Part shown: positions 33,311-42,537 of the stretch, piece after piece | Position numbering within the stretch: the stretch's first letter is position 1 | How the letters are laid out: every line of letters starts with the position of its first letter | NCBI RefSeq assembly: GCF_041902385.1 | Contig: NZ_CP169244.1 | Span: forward strand, 1,798,001 to 1,862,000 | Source: Arcticibacter sp041902385 | GTDB lineage: Bacteria; Bacteroidota; Bacteroidia; Sphingobacteriales; Sphingobacteriaceae | Length of the DNA stretch: 64,000 bases | Reading direction: 5' to 3' | Translations under genes and position numbers: made by a program | The notes under the pieces: model-generated | What the model saw: only the letters and a program-made list of their open reading frames with translations | The model's database searches: none | Told to the model about the DNA's origin: nothing

Positions 33311-33928
33311 ATGCTTTTTTCTTATTATCAGGAAGAATTTATTGAGGCAGGCTGCGATGAGGCGGGACGCGGGTGTCTGGCGGGCCCAGTGTTTGCGGCG
33401 GCTGTTATCCTGCCCAGAGATTTTAAACATAAGCAGCTTACCGACTCGAAACAGCTTTGCGAGGAGGATCGGTATAAATTGCGTACGGTAATAGAAGAGA
33501 AGGCAGTAGCATACGCCGTAGCCTCAGTAGACCATGAGGAAATAGATCGTATAAATATTTTGAATGCTTCTTTCCTTGCCATGCACCGTGCGCTGGATAT
33601 GCTTGCTACCCGCCCGGGTTTTGTGCTGATAGACGGGAATCGCTTTAAAAAGTATCAGGAGCTGCCACATGCCTGTATCGTGAAGGGTGATGGTAAATAC
33701 TACTCCATTGCAGCTGCATCTATACTTGCGAAGACCTATCGGGACGACTTTATGAAGAGCCTCGCCGGGCAGCATCCCGAGTACGACTGGTGCAGCAACA
33801 AGGGATATCCTACAGTAAAGCACCGGAATGCGGTGCTGCAATATGGATTGTCGCCCTATCACCGTCGCTCGTTCAGGGTTACTGATCCGCAGCTTAGCCT
33901 CTTCGCTGAAGAAGCTAACGTGATGTAG
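33311..33928 (+). CDS. rnhB: Ribonuclease HII
   Basis: A 205-residue type II RNase H, which cleaves RNA in RNA-DNA hybrids, including single ribonucleotides. Active-site motif CDEAGRGCLAGPV (Asp16, Glu17), the central FVLIDGNRFKK Asp and the late SIAAASILAKTYRDD are all present. ATG 33311 was chosen over GTG 33308, which adds one residue. gcvT follows 150 bases later with its own promoter. Confidence 0.96.
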   Translation: MLFSYYQEEFIEAGCDEAGRGCLAGPVFAAAVILPRDFKHKQLTDSKQLCEEDRYKLRTVIEEKAVAYAVASVDHEEIDRINILNASFLAMHRALDMLATRPGFVLIDGNRFKKYQELPHACIVKGDGKYYSIAAASILAKTYRDDFMKSLAGQHPEYDWCSNKGYPTVKHRNAVLQYGLSPYHRRSFRVTDPQLSLFAEEANVM

Positions 33929-34052
33929 GGTGGAGTTGCACGTTGGGTCATTATCACAGCTAATCTGCAACAGCCTCCGCCAGGTCGGTACCTATGCTCT
34001 CCAACTAAGTCCTGCAAACCGCAACTCCCCACTCACAACCCATAACTTTTGT
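33929..34052. repeat. Intergenic stretch with inverted GGAGTTGC/GCAACTCC and CACAACCCATA-type sequence
   Basis: GGAGTTGC (33932-33939) recurs as GCAACTCC (34021-34028). The CACAACCCATAACTT (34034-34048) resembles CACAACCCAATACTT before gcvH. No gene is seen. Confidence 0.45.
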
Positions 34053-34060
34053 TATTTTTG
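34053..34060 (+). promoter_or_regulatory. Promoter -7 element of gcvT
   Basis: TATTTTTG in GTTATTTTTG, identical to the gcvH element; ATG 21 bases later. Confidence 0.55.
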
Positions 34061-34081
34061 TCATTCAGTCAGCAAAACAGA

Positions 34082-35170
34082 ATGAAGAATACTGCATTAA
34101 CCAGCACTCATATTGCTCTTGGCGCCAAGATGGTGCCTTTTGCAGGCTACAATATGCCTGTTCAGTACGAAGGGATCAATGTTGAACATCAAGCCGTGCG
34201 CTCGGCTGCAGGGGTGTTCGATGTGAGCCACATGGGGGAGTTTATCCTCAAAGGCGACCGTGCGTTAGACCTTATTCAGAAGGTGACTTCCAATGATGCA
34301 TCCCGCCTGGTAGACGGAAAGGTGCAGTATTCCTGTTTGCCTAACGACACTGGAGGGATTGTGGATGACTTGCTGGTTTATCGTATCGACGAAAAGACCT
34401 ATATGCTGGTGGTCAACGCCTCCAATATTGATAAAGACTGGAACTGGATTTCTAAATACAACACGTATGGAGTCGACATGAGAGATATTTCAGAGCGTAC
34501 TTCGCTGCTCGCGGTGCAAGGACCAAAGGCGGCGGAGGTGCTGCAGCATTTAACAGATCTCGACCTCGCCTCTATGGAATATTACACGTTCAGGAAAGGA
34601 ACCTTTGCTGGCGTCGATAACGTACTGGTATCGGCGACAGGCTATACAGGGGCGGGAGGGTTCGAGATCTATTTTGATAATGCTCACGCCGAGCATATTT
34701 GGAATGAGATATTCCGGGTGGGAGAATCAGCAGGGATCAGGCCGATCGGTCTGGGCGCCCGCGATACGCTTCGTCTTGAAATGGGTTTTTGTCTCTATGG
34801 TAATGACATCGACGATACAACTTCTCCGCTCGAGGCGGGCCTCGGCTGGATCACGCGCTTCAATAAAGACTTTGTTAATAGCGAGAAGCTTGAAGAGCAA
34901 AAGAAAAATGGTGTAAGCCGCCGTTTAGTAGGTTTCGAAATGGTGGAGCGGGGTATTCCGCGCCATGATTATGAAATTGCAGACAGCGAAGGAAATGTGA
35001 TCGGCAAAGTCACCTCGGGCACTCAGTCACCATCACTTCAGAAGGCTATCGGTATGGGGTATGTAAGTACTGAGTTTGCAGCGCCGGGAACCGAAATTTT
35101 TATAAAGATCAGAAATGCTGCGATCAAGGCAGTTGTGGTAAAACCTCCTTTTTATAAAACACAAGATTGA
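34082..35170 (+). CDS. gcvT: Glycine cleavage system aminomethyltransferase (T protein)
   Basis: A 362-residue folate-dependent enzyme that releases ammonia and forms methylene-THF from the aminomethyl-lipoyl group on GcvH. Landmarks: KMVPFAGYNMPVQYEG at the N-terminus, GVFDVSHMGEF, the folate-binding region and the C-terminal GLGARDTLRLEMGFCLYGNDI with the acidic site. ATG 34082 (MKNTALTSTH) lies 21 bases after a -7 element. The stop overlaps the start of comB by three bases (TTGA), so the two are coupled. gcvP is not in the window. Confidence 0.97.
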   Translation: MKNTALTSTHIALGAKMVPFAGYNMPVQYEGINVEHQAVRSAAGVFDVSHMGEFILKGDRALDLIQKVTSNDASRLVDGKVQYSCLPNDTGGIVDDLLVYRIDEKTYMLVVNASNIDKDWNWISKYNTYGVDMRDISERTSLLAVQGPKAAEVLQHLTDLDLASMEYYTFRKGTFAGVDNVLVSATGYTGAGGFEIYFDNAHAEHIWNEIFRVGESAGIRPIGLGARDTLRLEMGFCLYGNDIDDTTSPLEAGLGWITRFNKDFVNSEKLEEQKKNGVSRRLVGFEMVERGIPRHDYEIADSEGNVIGKVTSGTQSPSLQKAIGMGYVSTEFAAPGTEIFIKIRNAAIKAVVVKPPFYKTQD

Positions 35171-35901
35171 AAGTTGTACAAATGACAGCGCCGGGTCAGG
35201 TAAGCGTGGAGACATGTGTCACTCCTGCCTTGTTACCCCTGTATGATGTAAAGAACAGTATAGTCGTCGTTATCGATATTTTTAGGGCCACCAGTTCCAT
35301 CTGCTATGGGATAGACAATGGAGCCTCGGCTATTATCCCGGTTGCGCAGGTAGAAGAATGTGCAGCATACCACGGAACCGAGTGTCTGCTGGCTGCAGAA
35401 CGGGATGGAGAGGTAGTCGAAGGCTTCGACTTCGGCAATTCTCCTTTCTCTTATACTCCTGAAAAAGTTGCAGGCAAAACAGTCGTCCTTACTACTACGA
35501 ACGGAACGCAGGCCATTCATTTGTCGCGTCAGGCTAAGAGAATAGTGATTGGGTCTTTTCTTAATCTAAGCACATTGTCTCACTGGCTCCTGGGGCAGGG
35601 TGAAAACGTTTTGCTTGTCTGCGCCGGCTGGAAAAATAAGTTTAATCTGGAGGATTCTGTGTTTGCCGGGGCGGTGGCTAGGCGGCTCACTGGGGCCGGT
35701 TTTCAACCTGACGACTCCTCCATTGCCGCTATGGATCTTTTTGATCTTGCCAAGGACGATCTTGGTGCTTATCTGCAAAAGACGTCGCACAGCGAACGTC
35801 TTAAAAAGCTCGGGATTGAAAAGGATATCGAGTTTTGCCTCAACGTAGACATTACTACCTCGATTCCTGTTCTGGAAGGTGAGAAGCTGGTAAAGCTCTA
35901 G
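35167..35901 (+). CDS. comB: 2-phosphosulfolactate phosphatase family (ComB)
   Basis: A 244-residue ComB-type phosphatase. The family signature VVVIDIFRATSSICYGIDNGASAIIPV and the later AERDGEVVEGFDFGNSPFSY and LTTTNGTQAI are conserved. In archaea ComB removes phosphate from 2-phosphosulfolactate on the way to coenzyme M. Bacterial members without the rest of that pathway are common, and the true substrate in Bacteroidota is not settled. A role in sulfonolipid-type metabolism is possible but speculative. Start is the TTG at 35167 overlapping the gcvT stop; an ATG at 35182 is an alternative. Confidence 0.85.
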   Translation: MKVVQMTAPGQVSVETCVTPALLPLYDVKNSIVVVIDIFRATSSICYGIDNGASAIIPVAQVEECAAYHGTECLLAAERDGEVVEGFDFGNSPFSYTPEKVAGKTVVLTTTNGTQAIHLSRQAKRIVIGSFLNLSTLSHWLLGQGENVLLVCAGWKNKFNLEDSVFAGAVARRLTGAGFQPDDSSIAAMDLFDLAKDDLGAYLQKTSHSERLKKLGIEKDIEFCLNVDITTSIPVLEGEKLVKL

Positions 35902-35945
35902 AAGAAATAGGCTCCCCGGGTTGGATCAGCGTCATCTGGAACGTT

Positions 35946-36272
35946 TTACTTTAGTTTCTCGTTGTTCCTGTGCCGGTCGGCATCGCGGATGCTTTTTTTC
36001 TCCAGATTCTTCTTAAGGGCAGCGGTCAGATCAATGCCGGTCTGATTAGCCAGGCAGATCAGTACGAAAAGCACATCAGCCATTTCATCCGCCAGGTCCA
36101 CGCTCTTGTCTGATTCCTTAAAGGACTGCTCGCCGTATTTTCGCGCCATAATACGGGCTACTTCTCCAACTTCTTCCATAAGGATAGCCGTGTTCGTCAG
36201 TTCGTTAAAGTAACGGATTCCGGTTGTATTTATCCATCTGTCGACCAGATCCTGTGCTTCTTCAATTGTCAT
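35946..36272 (-). CDS. MazG-like nucleotide pyrophosphohydrolase
   Basis: A 108-residue all-alpha MazG-type protein. The metal-binding EExxE motif is in LMEEVGEVARIMA, and the second ExxD is in LADEMADVLFVLI. Such enzymes remove pyrophosphate from (d)NTPs, often damaged ones. ATG 36272 (MTIEEAQDLVDRWI) is clearly the start; upstream in-frame codons are low-complexity and not family-like. dtd lies upstream on the same strand, after a long non-coding gap. Confidence 0.9.
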   Translation of the reverse strand: MTIEEAQDLVDRWINTTGIRYFNELTNTAILMEEVGEVARIMARKYGEQSFKESDKSVDLADEMADVLFVLICLANQTGIDLTAALKKNLEKKSIRDADRHRNNEKLK

Positions 36273-36942
36273 GTTCAGTGATTCTTTTATCGATTTTCTC
36301 GTCCGCTGCGCCATAGGCAATCTCCGAAGATATCTTCCCCCACCTTCTGCTGAGAAGGGTGCGGGAACGCCGGCACACACGTTCGCCTTTTCTCTGTCTT
36401 TTCTATTTCGTTTCTTCGATGCCGCTTCAATGCCGCTTCGGTACGTACCGACGTCGCATCGAAGCGGCACGGTAAAAATGTGAAAAAAAGGCACACTTGT
36501 CTCGCACTTGTCTCAGATAATGGTGGGCTGGGGTACATTTTGGCAAAGTCTCTGAACTCAGGTACTACTCTCTGGACAGCTTGTCGGGCCTCGGAATCTT
36601 ATACTGCGTGGCCGTTACCGCCAGTAGGAAAGCAGCTAGAGCCTGGATCTCTTCTTTATTAGGATTTAGCTTTTTCAGGTGCGATCGGGCGCCAGGTACC
36701 TTTGGCTGTAGGTTTTGTGCAGCCATGAGGGAGACTATTCGCATACTGAAACAAGTGAAAAGTGATTGTTACGGCACTTGACTGCTGCAAAGGCAGTATG
36801 AAAAGACCAAAACAGATGTTTTGCTCTCCGAGAACCGGCAGCCGTCAGTAGGGGAAACTGCCCGATGCCCTAACTGCCGTCTCCGGGTACCGGCTCAAGT
36901 CTGCGTTTAATATGGTTTATGAGGATCAGAAAGCGATCATCA
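36273..36942. other. Long non-coding stretch with several palindromes and a possible small ORF
   Basis: Contains two direct copies of ATGCCGCTTC (36419-36438), the stem TGCCGCTTCG/CGAAGCGGCA whose loop holds GTACGTAC and CGACGTCG, the direct repeat CACTTGTCTC twice (36494-36515), and the hairpins ACTGC/GCAGT (36781-36797) and CAAAAC/GTTTTG (36808-36823). It may be degraded coding DNA or hold a structured RNA. Confidence 0.5.
36565..36726 (-). CDS. Possible small protein or gene remnant (53 aa)
   Basis: Minus-strand frame from ATG 36726 to TAG 36565. The product (MAAQNLQPKVPGARSHLKKL, then NPNKEEIQALAAFLLAVTAT and YKIPRPDKL) has sensible amino acid use. It faintly resembles the C-terminal tail of class I cytochrome c or cytochrome c peroxidase proteins, where an 'EEIxALxAFL' helix is usual. 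No haem motif is present. It is either a remnant or an unknown short protein. Weak call. Confidence 0.3.
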   Translation of the reverse strand: MAAQNLQPKVPGARSHLKKLNPNKEEIQALAAFLLAVTATQYKIPRPDKLSRE

Positions 36943-37395
36943 TTATTCCTTGTTTTTAGTATCCATGAATATAGTAACAGGCCCGTCATTGAGCAGCTCT
37001 ATTTTCATATCGGCACCGAAGATGCCGGCCTGAATTTTCTTTCCGGTGAGTGATTCAAGTTCTGAAAGCATGGCTTCATAGAGGGGGATTGCTTTGTCAG
37101 GCCTGGCGGCACGTACAAAGCCGGGCCGGTTGCCTTTCTTCGTCTGGGCGAAGAGTGTAAATTGGGAGATCAGAAGGATGTTGCCATCCACGTCCAACAT
37201 CGATTTGTTCATCAGGCCGTTCTCGTCCGAAAAGATCCGCATATTGACGATCTTTTGCGCCAACCACTGCAAATCCTCCATTTCGTCAGCGTCTTCTACT
37301 CCTAGAAAGACAAGGAGTCCATTTTCGATACGCCCCGTTACAATACCTTCAACAGTACACGAAGCTCGGGTGACTCTCTGAATAACTGCTCTCAT
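36943..37395 (-). CDS. dtd: D-aminoacyl-tRNA deacylase
   Basis: A 150-residue DTD that removes D-amino acids from tRNA. The catalytic SQFTLFAQTKKGNRPGF segment and the cross-subunit GPVTIFMDT motif are both present. Typical start MRAVIQRVTRASCTVEG. Dimeric, cytoplasmic. Normal length. Confidence 0.96.
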   Translation of the reverse strand: MRAVIQRVTRASCTVEGIVTGRIENGLLVFLGVEDADEMEDLQWLAQKIVNMRIFSDENGLMNKSMLDVDGNILLISQFTLFAQTKKGNRPGFVRAARPDKAIPLYEAMLSELESLTGKKIQAGIFGADMKIELLNDGPVTIFMDTKNKE

Positions 37396-37483
37396 GATGT
37401 GGCAAAGATAAGGATTTTAGGACCAGATAAAGCTGATACTGCTGGTTGCTAAATGGTATTAGTCGGGTATTAATAGAATAAAG

Positions 37484-37500
37484 GATAAAATAGTATTATC
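37484..37500 (+). promoter_or_regulatory. Upstream copy of the susC dyad
   Basis: GATAAAA-TAG-TATTATC, one base away from the perfect dyad 107 bases downstream. It may be a second operator for the mannan locus. Confidence 0.45.
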
Positions 37501-37590
37501 TTATGGTAGGGTTCCTTTTGATATTTCTTCTCGTGTAAAACCGCTTCAGGCGCTATTTTTTTTCGCGTAGTTAATAATGAACAAAATTAA

Positions 37591-37607
37591 GATAATAAAG
37601 TATTATC
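37591..37607 (+). promoter_or_regulatory. Candidate operator before susC
   Basis: Perfect inverted repeat GATAATA-AAG-TATTATC, centred about 40 bases before the predicted transcription start. This is the usual place for an activator. The AraC-type regulator at 55156-56031 is a candidate binder. Confidence 0.5.
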
Positions 37608-37626
37608 CTGCCCCTCGTTCTTGTGT

Positions 37627-37634
37627 TAATTTTG
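37627..37634 (+). promoter_or_regulatory. Promoter -7 element of the mannan locus
   Basis: TAATTTTG matches TAnnTTTG, 19 bases before the susC ATG. The -33 region lacks TTTG, fitting an activator-dependent promoter. Confidence 0.5.
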
Positions 37635-37653
37635 GATAAACTAATTATAGATC

Positions 37654-40600
37654 ATGCGAAAAGTTTTACTACTAACCTTACTGTTCACCTCTGTTCTGGT
37701 GATCTCTGTACCTCGGCTTTGGGCGCAAACTGCCGACATGGTGATCAGAGGTGTTGTAACAGATGTAACAGGCATGCCGCTCCCCGGTGCCTCTGTAAGT
37801 GTGAAGAATACAAGGGCCGGTGCTACTACCGATGTAAACGGCCGTTATACCATAACCGTGCCGCAGGGGGCTACCACTCTGACTGTTTCTTTCATCGGAA
37901 TGGTTGCCAAACAGGTAAACATCGGGACCTCTAACACGATCAACGTGACTTTGAGTGAAGAGAACACCAAGCTGAATGAGGTGGTCGTGGTGGGATATGG
38001 TGTGGCGAAGCGTGTAAATCTTACGACTGCCCAGACATCAGTGTCGTCAAAAGAGCTAAGCCGTACGGTGAACACGACCCTGGAGCAGGCCTTGCAGGGA
38101 CGCGCGGCCGGTGTCTACATCACTCAGAATTCAGGTCAGCCGGGCGGCGGAATTTCGGTTAGCATTCGCGGAGTCAGTTCTTTAAATGGTACAACGGAGC
38201 CTCTCTACGTGATAGACGGAGTGATAATCAGAGGTAGTCAGGTTAGTTACGGAATGCAAAGCTCTACCAATCCGCTGGCCGGGCTTAATCCCGCCGATAT
38301 TGAAGATATGCAGATACTGAAAGGGCCGTCGGCAACCTCGATCTATGGGTCAATGGGTACCAATGGTGTGGTGCTTGTTACTACCAAAAGAGGGAAGGCC
38401 GGCGATGTAAAAGTCAACTATGGGTACCAGTATAGCCTTCAAACATCTCCCGGCTCGCTGGAGGTAATGAGCCTTCGTCAGTACGCCCAGATGGTAAAGG
38501 AGTTTCACTCCGTGGCCGGAGGAGAAACGCCACAGGAGTTTCTGGACCCCTCCCTGCTGGGAGAAGGAACCGACTGGCAGAAAGCGCTGTTCCGCAATGC
38601 TCCAATGCAAAAGCATCAGCTGAGTTTAAGCGGAGGAAACGATAAGGCTACTTATTATCTTTCAGGTGACTACCTCAATCAGGATGGCGTGGCGGAAGGA
38701 TCGGGATTTGACCGCTACTCGTTCCGCTTAAATCTTGATTCTAAGCCCAAGCAATGGATGACCCTTGGGGCTAATCTAAGTTTTAACCAGACGGAAGAGT
38801 CAGTGACCTCGACAAATGAAGATCTGATTTCGAGTGCCATACAGCTGACTCCCCAGATCCCTGTGAAAAATTTGAACGGGAGTTGGGGCGGTGGCGACGA
38901 AAACAATGGCGCGAACAAATTTGCGCCGGTTAACCCAATCGCACTTGCAAACATCAATACGAATGAAGCGACGAGACGGCAATTTTTGGGTGGATTAAAC
39001 ATGGGCGTACAGCCTATGCCCGGTCTTAGTATCCGTACTTCCGTTAACATCAATCTCGGCTATTCCAATTCAATTTATTTCAGGCCGACCTATAAAATTG
39101 GCTGGGCGGAAAACACGACTGCATCACTCACAAATGGGAACTCGCAGAATACGTACTGGAATTGGAACCAGCAGGTTCAATATACAAAGCAAGTTAAAAA
39201 GCACAGCTTCGACCTGATGTTCACTCACGAATCTCAAAAATCGACATGGAGAAACCTTTCGGGCTCCCGTACAGGCTTCCTCACTAATGACGTATTTGAT
39301 TTGGAGGCTGGAGACCCTTTAACTGCGGCTAACGGGGGCGGATCAGGCCCTTGGTCGATGGAATCTTACCTCGGTCGTTTAAATTATAATTTTGAGGACA
39401 AGTATTTGCTGACCGCCACCTACAGGACGGATGGCTCTTCCAATTTTGGTGAGAATAATCGCTGGGGAAAATTTCCTTCTGTTTCTGCTGCCTGGCGGAT
39501 ATCTAAAGAGAAGTTTTTTAATGTGCCGGCAATAAGCGACCTGAAATTGCGGTTCGAGACGGGTGTAACGGGTAACCAGGGGGATCCGGCTATATTTATT
39601 CTCCTATGGCAAGCGGCCCAACTCCTGTAGGAGTCGGTTTTTTACCTGACCGTTATGCAAATCCCGACCTCAAATGGGAGGAGACAAAGGCCAACAATGT
39701 GGGCTTAAACCTTGGCTTGTTCAAAAATCGTTTCGAGATCGAGTTAGACTATTACGTAAGGAATACCGACAATCTTCTGATGATCAATCCACTTCCTGAC
39801 TATATGGGCGCGGGGGGAATGGGAGCGGTTGGAGCACCCATGGTGAACATCGGTGCTCTTACTAATAAGGGCTGGGATATCAGTCTGAATTCTACCAATA
39901 TTAGCACGAAGAATTTTAAGTGGAACAGTACGCTCAACCTATCGCATTTCAAGACCAAAATCAAGAAGTTTTATTCAGAGCGGGCCTCTATCACGAGGAT
40001 ATCCTGGTGGCTCGACAACTGGGCACAGCGCTCCATTGTGGGCCAGAGTCCGTGGCTTTTTAGGGGATATATTGAAGATGGCCTGTTTCAATCGCTTGAC
40101 GAAATTAATAACAGCGCCGTGCCCGTCGATAACAACGGCAATCGCTTACCTACTGAACAGGCTAATGGGGTATGGGTAGGTGATGTGAAGTACAGGGATA
40201 TAAGCGGGCCTGAGGGTGTGCCTGATGGTAAGATAACCGTGGATGATGAAACGTACATTGGCAATCCCTGGCCAAAGCTTTTTGGTGGTTTCACCAACAG
40301 TTTATCTTACAAGGGATTCGAGCTTAGCGCCGTTATTACGGGAAGCTATGGGAACGACGTATATAACTACGTAGCACGGGTCAACAGCAATCCCAACAAT
40401 ATCAATCTGAGCAGGAATCTCCTTACCCATACCATGAATTATGCAAGGCCGGTCACAGTAGACGGGCAGACGCGCCTCGAAAATCCGGGGACCGACGTAG
40501 CACGGATTTCTTATGGTCCCAATGCCAACTATTCCCGGATCACAAACAAATGGGTGGAAGATGGATCGTATCTCCGCCTGAAGAATGTATCGCTCACCTA

Positions 40601-40826
40601 TAACCTGCCGCAGTCCTTGTTAACTGGACAAAAAGTGGTGAGGGGCGCACGCATTACAGTGGGTATCCAGAACGCGTGGACCATCACCGGCTATTCAGGT
40701 TACGATCCGGAGGTAGGAGCTAATATTGGCAGGAACGTATCCTCTGACAATCAGTCGGTAGGGCTTGATGCAGGAAGGTATCCGCTCACAACCGTTTATA
40801 CCTTTAGTCTTGGATTTGACTTTTAA
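37654..40826 (+). CDS. SusC/RagA-type TonB-linked outer membrane receptor, frameshifted
   Basis: Two frames (37654-39630 and 39606-40826) form one receptor of about 1057 residues. There is a signal peptide to about residue 25, then a carboxypeptidase-regulatory-like domain (IRGVVTDVTGMPLPGASVSV). The TonB box region NEVVVVGYG follows, then the plug (LEQALQGRAAGVYITQNSGQ, STNPLAGLNPADIEDMQILKGPSA) and a beta-barrel ending in FSLGFDF. The break falls at a run of five G (39579-39583). Six give GNQGGSGYIYSPMASGPTP, a normal continuation. It imports mannan oligosaccharides with the SusD partner, whose ATG overlaps its stop by one base. First gene of the mannan locus. Confidence 0.88.
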
Positions 40827-42511
40827 TGAACAGAACAATGAGAAACCTGATAAATATCGACTTCAGAGTGCTTATGGCAGTGTCCGTAATCCTCTTCTCT
40901 GCCTGTAAGAAGGATTTTCTTGACCAGCCGCCTACCGACCGCATTGTGGATGCCAGCTTTTATAAGACTGACGACCAGATTCTTGCTGCCACTGGTCTGC
41001 TTTACAGCAAGGTATGGTTTGACTACAACGATAAGGCGTCTTATAACCTGGGGGATTTTAGGGCAGGAACTGCGTTTTCCGCTTACAACGACCGGGGCAA
41101 TGTACTGTTTAATACTACAGGCGACAATGCCGAAAATAGCGCCGCCTGGCGTGCGTTTTTTGTTGTTGTCGCTCAGTCTAACCTGGCTATTTATAATATT
41201 AAGAAGTATGCGGGGCCAGAGGTGTCGGAGCCGATAAAAAAGCATGGTATCGCGGAAGCCCGTTTTATGCGCGCTTTGGCTTATCGCTATTTGGTAATGA
41301 ACTGGGGCGATGTGCCTGTTATTACCAATAACGTGGAGAAGCTGACGGATACCACTATTAGCAGGAATACTGTAAAGAGTGTCTGGAAATTCATCACCAG
41401 CGAGATGAGGGCTGTAGCGGAAGACCTCCCGTCTACCCCTATCCGGCCTGGCAGAGTAACCAGGTGGTCGGCTGAAGGAATGCTCGCCAGGTTCTATCTG
41501 ACCAGGGCCGGTGTTGAAGCAAGCGGAGTCAGTCGGAAGCAGGAGTTCCTCGATAGTGCAAAATATTATGCTGAAAGGGTGATCAGCCAAAGCGGTCTCT
41601 CCCTATTGAATGATTACGCTAAGTTGTTCTTGTATCCCTATGATAATAACAGCGAATCATTGTTTTCGCTCCAGTGGGTATACTCGCCCGGTGCATGGGG
41701 CACGCAAAATTCAACTCCAGCCTACCTGGCCTACAGCAGTGACATCGCGAATGGTGACGGCTGGGGCGGAGATAAGAGTGCTACCTGGTGGATGCTAAAA
41801 CAGTATGAGGGCTTTACAGTGGAAGGAAATGACAACGTGATTAGGGGAAGAACGCTCGATCAGCGACTGAAAGCTACCTTTATGCTGCCCGGAGCTCATT
41901 ATCCGGAAATTACCCAGAGAATAGATGGGGGCGAGCAAAAGCTCATCTATCCCTTTACCGGATCCGACAACAACTTCGTGGCAATTAAAAAATATGTAAC
42001 CGGTAAGGCTAAGGATGTGGGTGGCAAATCGGCTTCTCAAAACTACGACAACGACACCTACATGATGCGCCTTGCCGAGATGTATCTGATCTATGCTGAA
42101 GCGGCCCTTGGCAATAATAGTTCAACCTCTGACGCAAAGGCACTGGAATACTTTAATAAAGTACATACACGCGCCGGGTTGGCTACGTTCGATAAACCGC
42201 TGACCTTTGATGTGATCTTCCGAGAGCGGATAGTAGAGTTCGCCATGGAAAGTATGGCCTGGTATGATCTGGTAAGCCTGCATTACTACAATCCAACCAA
42301 GGCTTATGAGATTTTGAACAGTCAGGACAGAGGGCTTTTTTATGTGAAGCCTGATCAGATGCCTGATCCCACGCAATGGACGATCAATAAGACGTCATGG
42401 GCAACGGCCGACAGGAAAATTAACGCCAATAGCGGTAATTTCCAGTTGCCGATTCCAAATACTGAACTTAGTCAGGCACCTAACCTAAAGAAGGCTCCTG
42501 TAGATTATTAG
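40826..42511 (+). CDS. SusD/RagB-type glycan-binding lipoprotein
   Basis: A 561-residue surface lipoprotein (lipobox LFSAC, Cys27; mature start CKKDFLDQPPTDRI). It has the usual SusD helices and TPR-like framework (GIAEARFMRALAYRYLVMNWGDVPVI, then RWSAEGMLARFYLTRAGV) and the C-terminal block MMRLAEMYLIYAEAALG with FREREIVEF-like ends. It forms a lid on the SusC channel and binds mannan chains. It starts on the last base of the SusC stop codon. Intact. Confidence 0.95.
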   Translation: MNRTMRNLINIDFRVLMAVSVILFSACKKDFLDQPPTDRIVDASFYKTDDQILAATGLLYSKVWFDYNDKASYNLGDFRAGTAFSAYNDRGNVLFNTTGDNAENSAAWRAFFVVVAQSNLAIYNIKKYAGPEVSEPIKKHGIAEARFMRALAYRYLVMNWGDVPVITNNVEKLTDTTISRNTVKSVWKFITSEMRAVAEDLPSTPIRPGRVTRWSAEGMLARFYLTRAGVEASGVSRKQEFLDSAKYYAERVISQSGLSLLNDYAKLFLYPYDNNSESLFSLQWVYSPGAWGTQNSTPAYLAYSSDIANGDGWGGDKSATWWMLKQYEGFTVEGNDNVIRGRTLDQRLKATFMLPGAHYPEITQRIDGGEQKLIYPFTGSDNNFVAIKKYVTGKAKDVGGKSASQNYDNDTYMMRLAEMYLIYAEAALGNNSSTSDAKALEYFNKVHTRAGLATFDKPLTFDVIFRERIVEFAMESMAWYDLVSLHYYNPTKAYEILNSQDRGLFYVKPDQMPDPTQWTINKTSWATADRKINANSGNFQLPIPNTELSQAPNLKKAPVDY

Positions 42512-42537
42512 TAAGTAATTCTCGCAATTTTCAAGTT

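Noticed and set aside
33929..34081. Glycine riboswitch before gcvT
   Set aside because: The gap is only about 150 bases, lacks the paired aptamer helices and conserved core, and the predicted transcript starts about 16 bases before the gene.
36287..36538. Minus-strand ORF upstream of the MazG-like start
   Set aside because: It consists of translated palindromes and direct repeats, without a family pattern.
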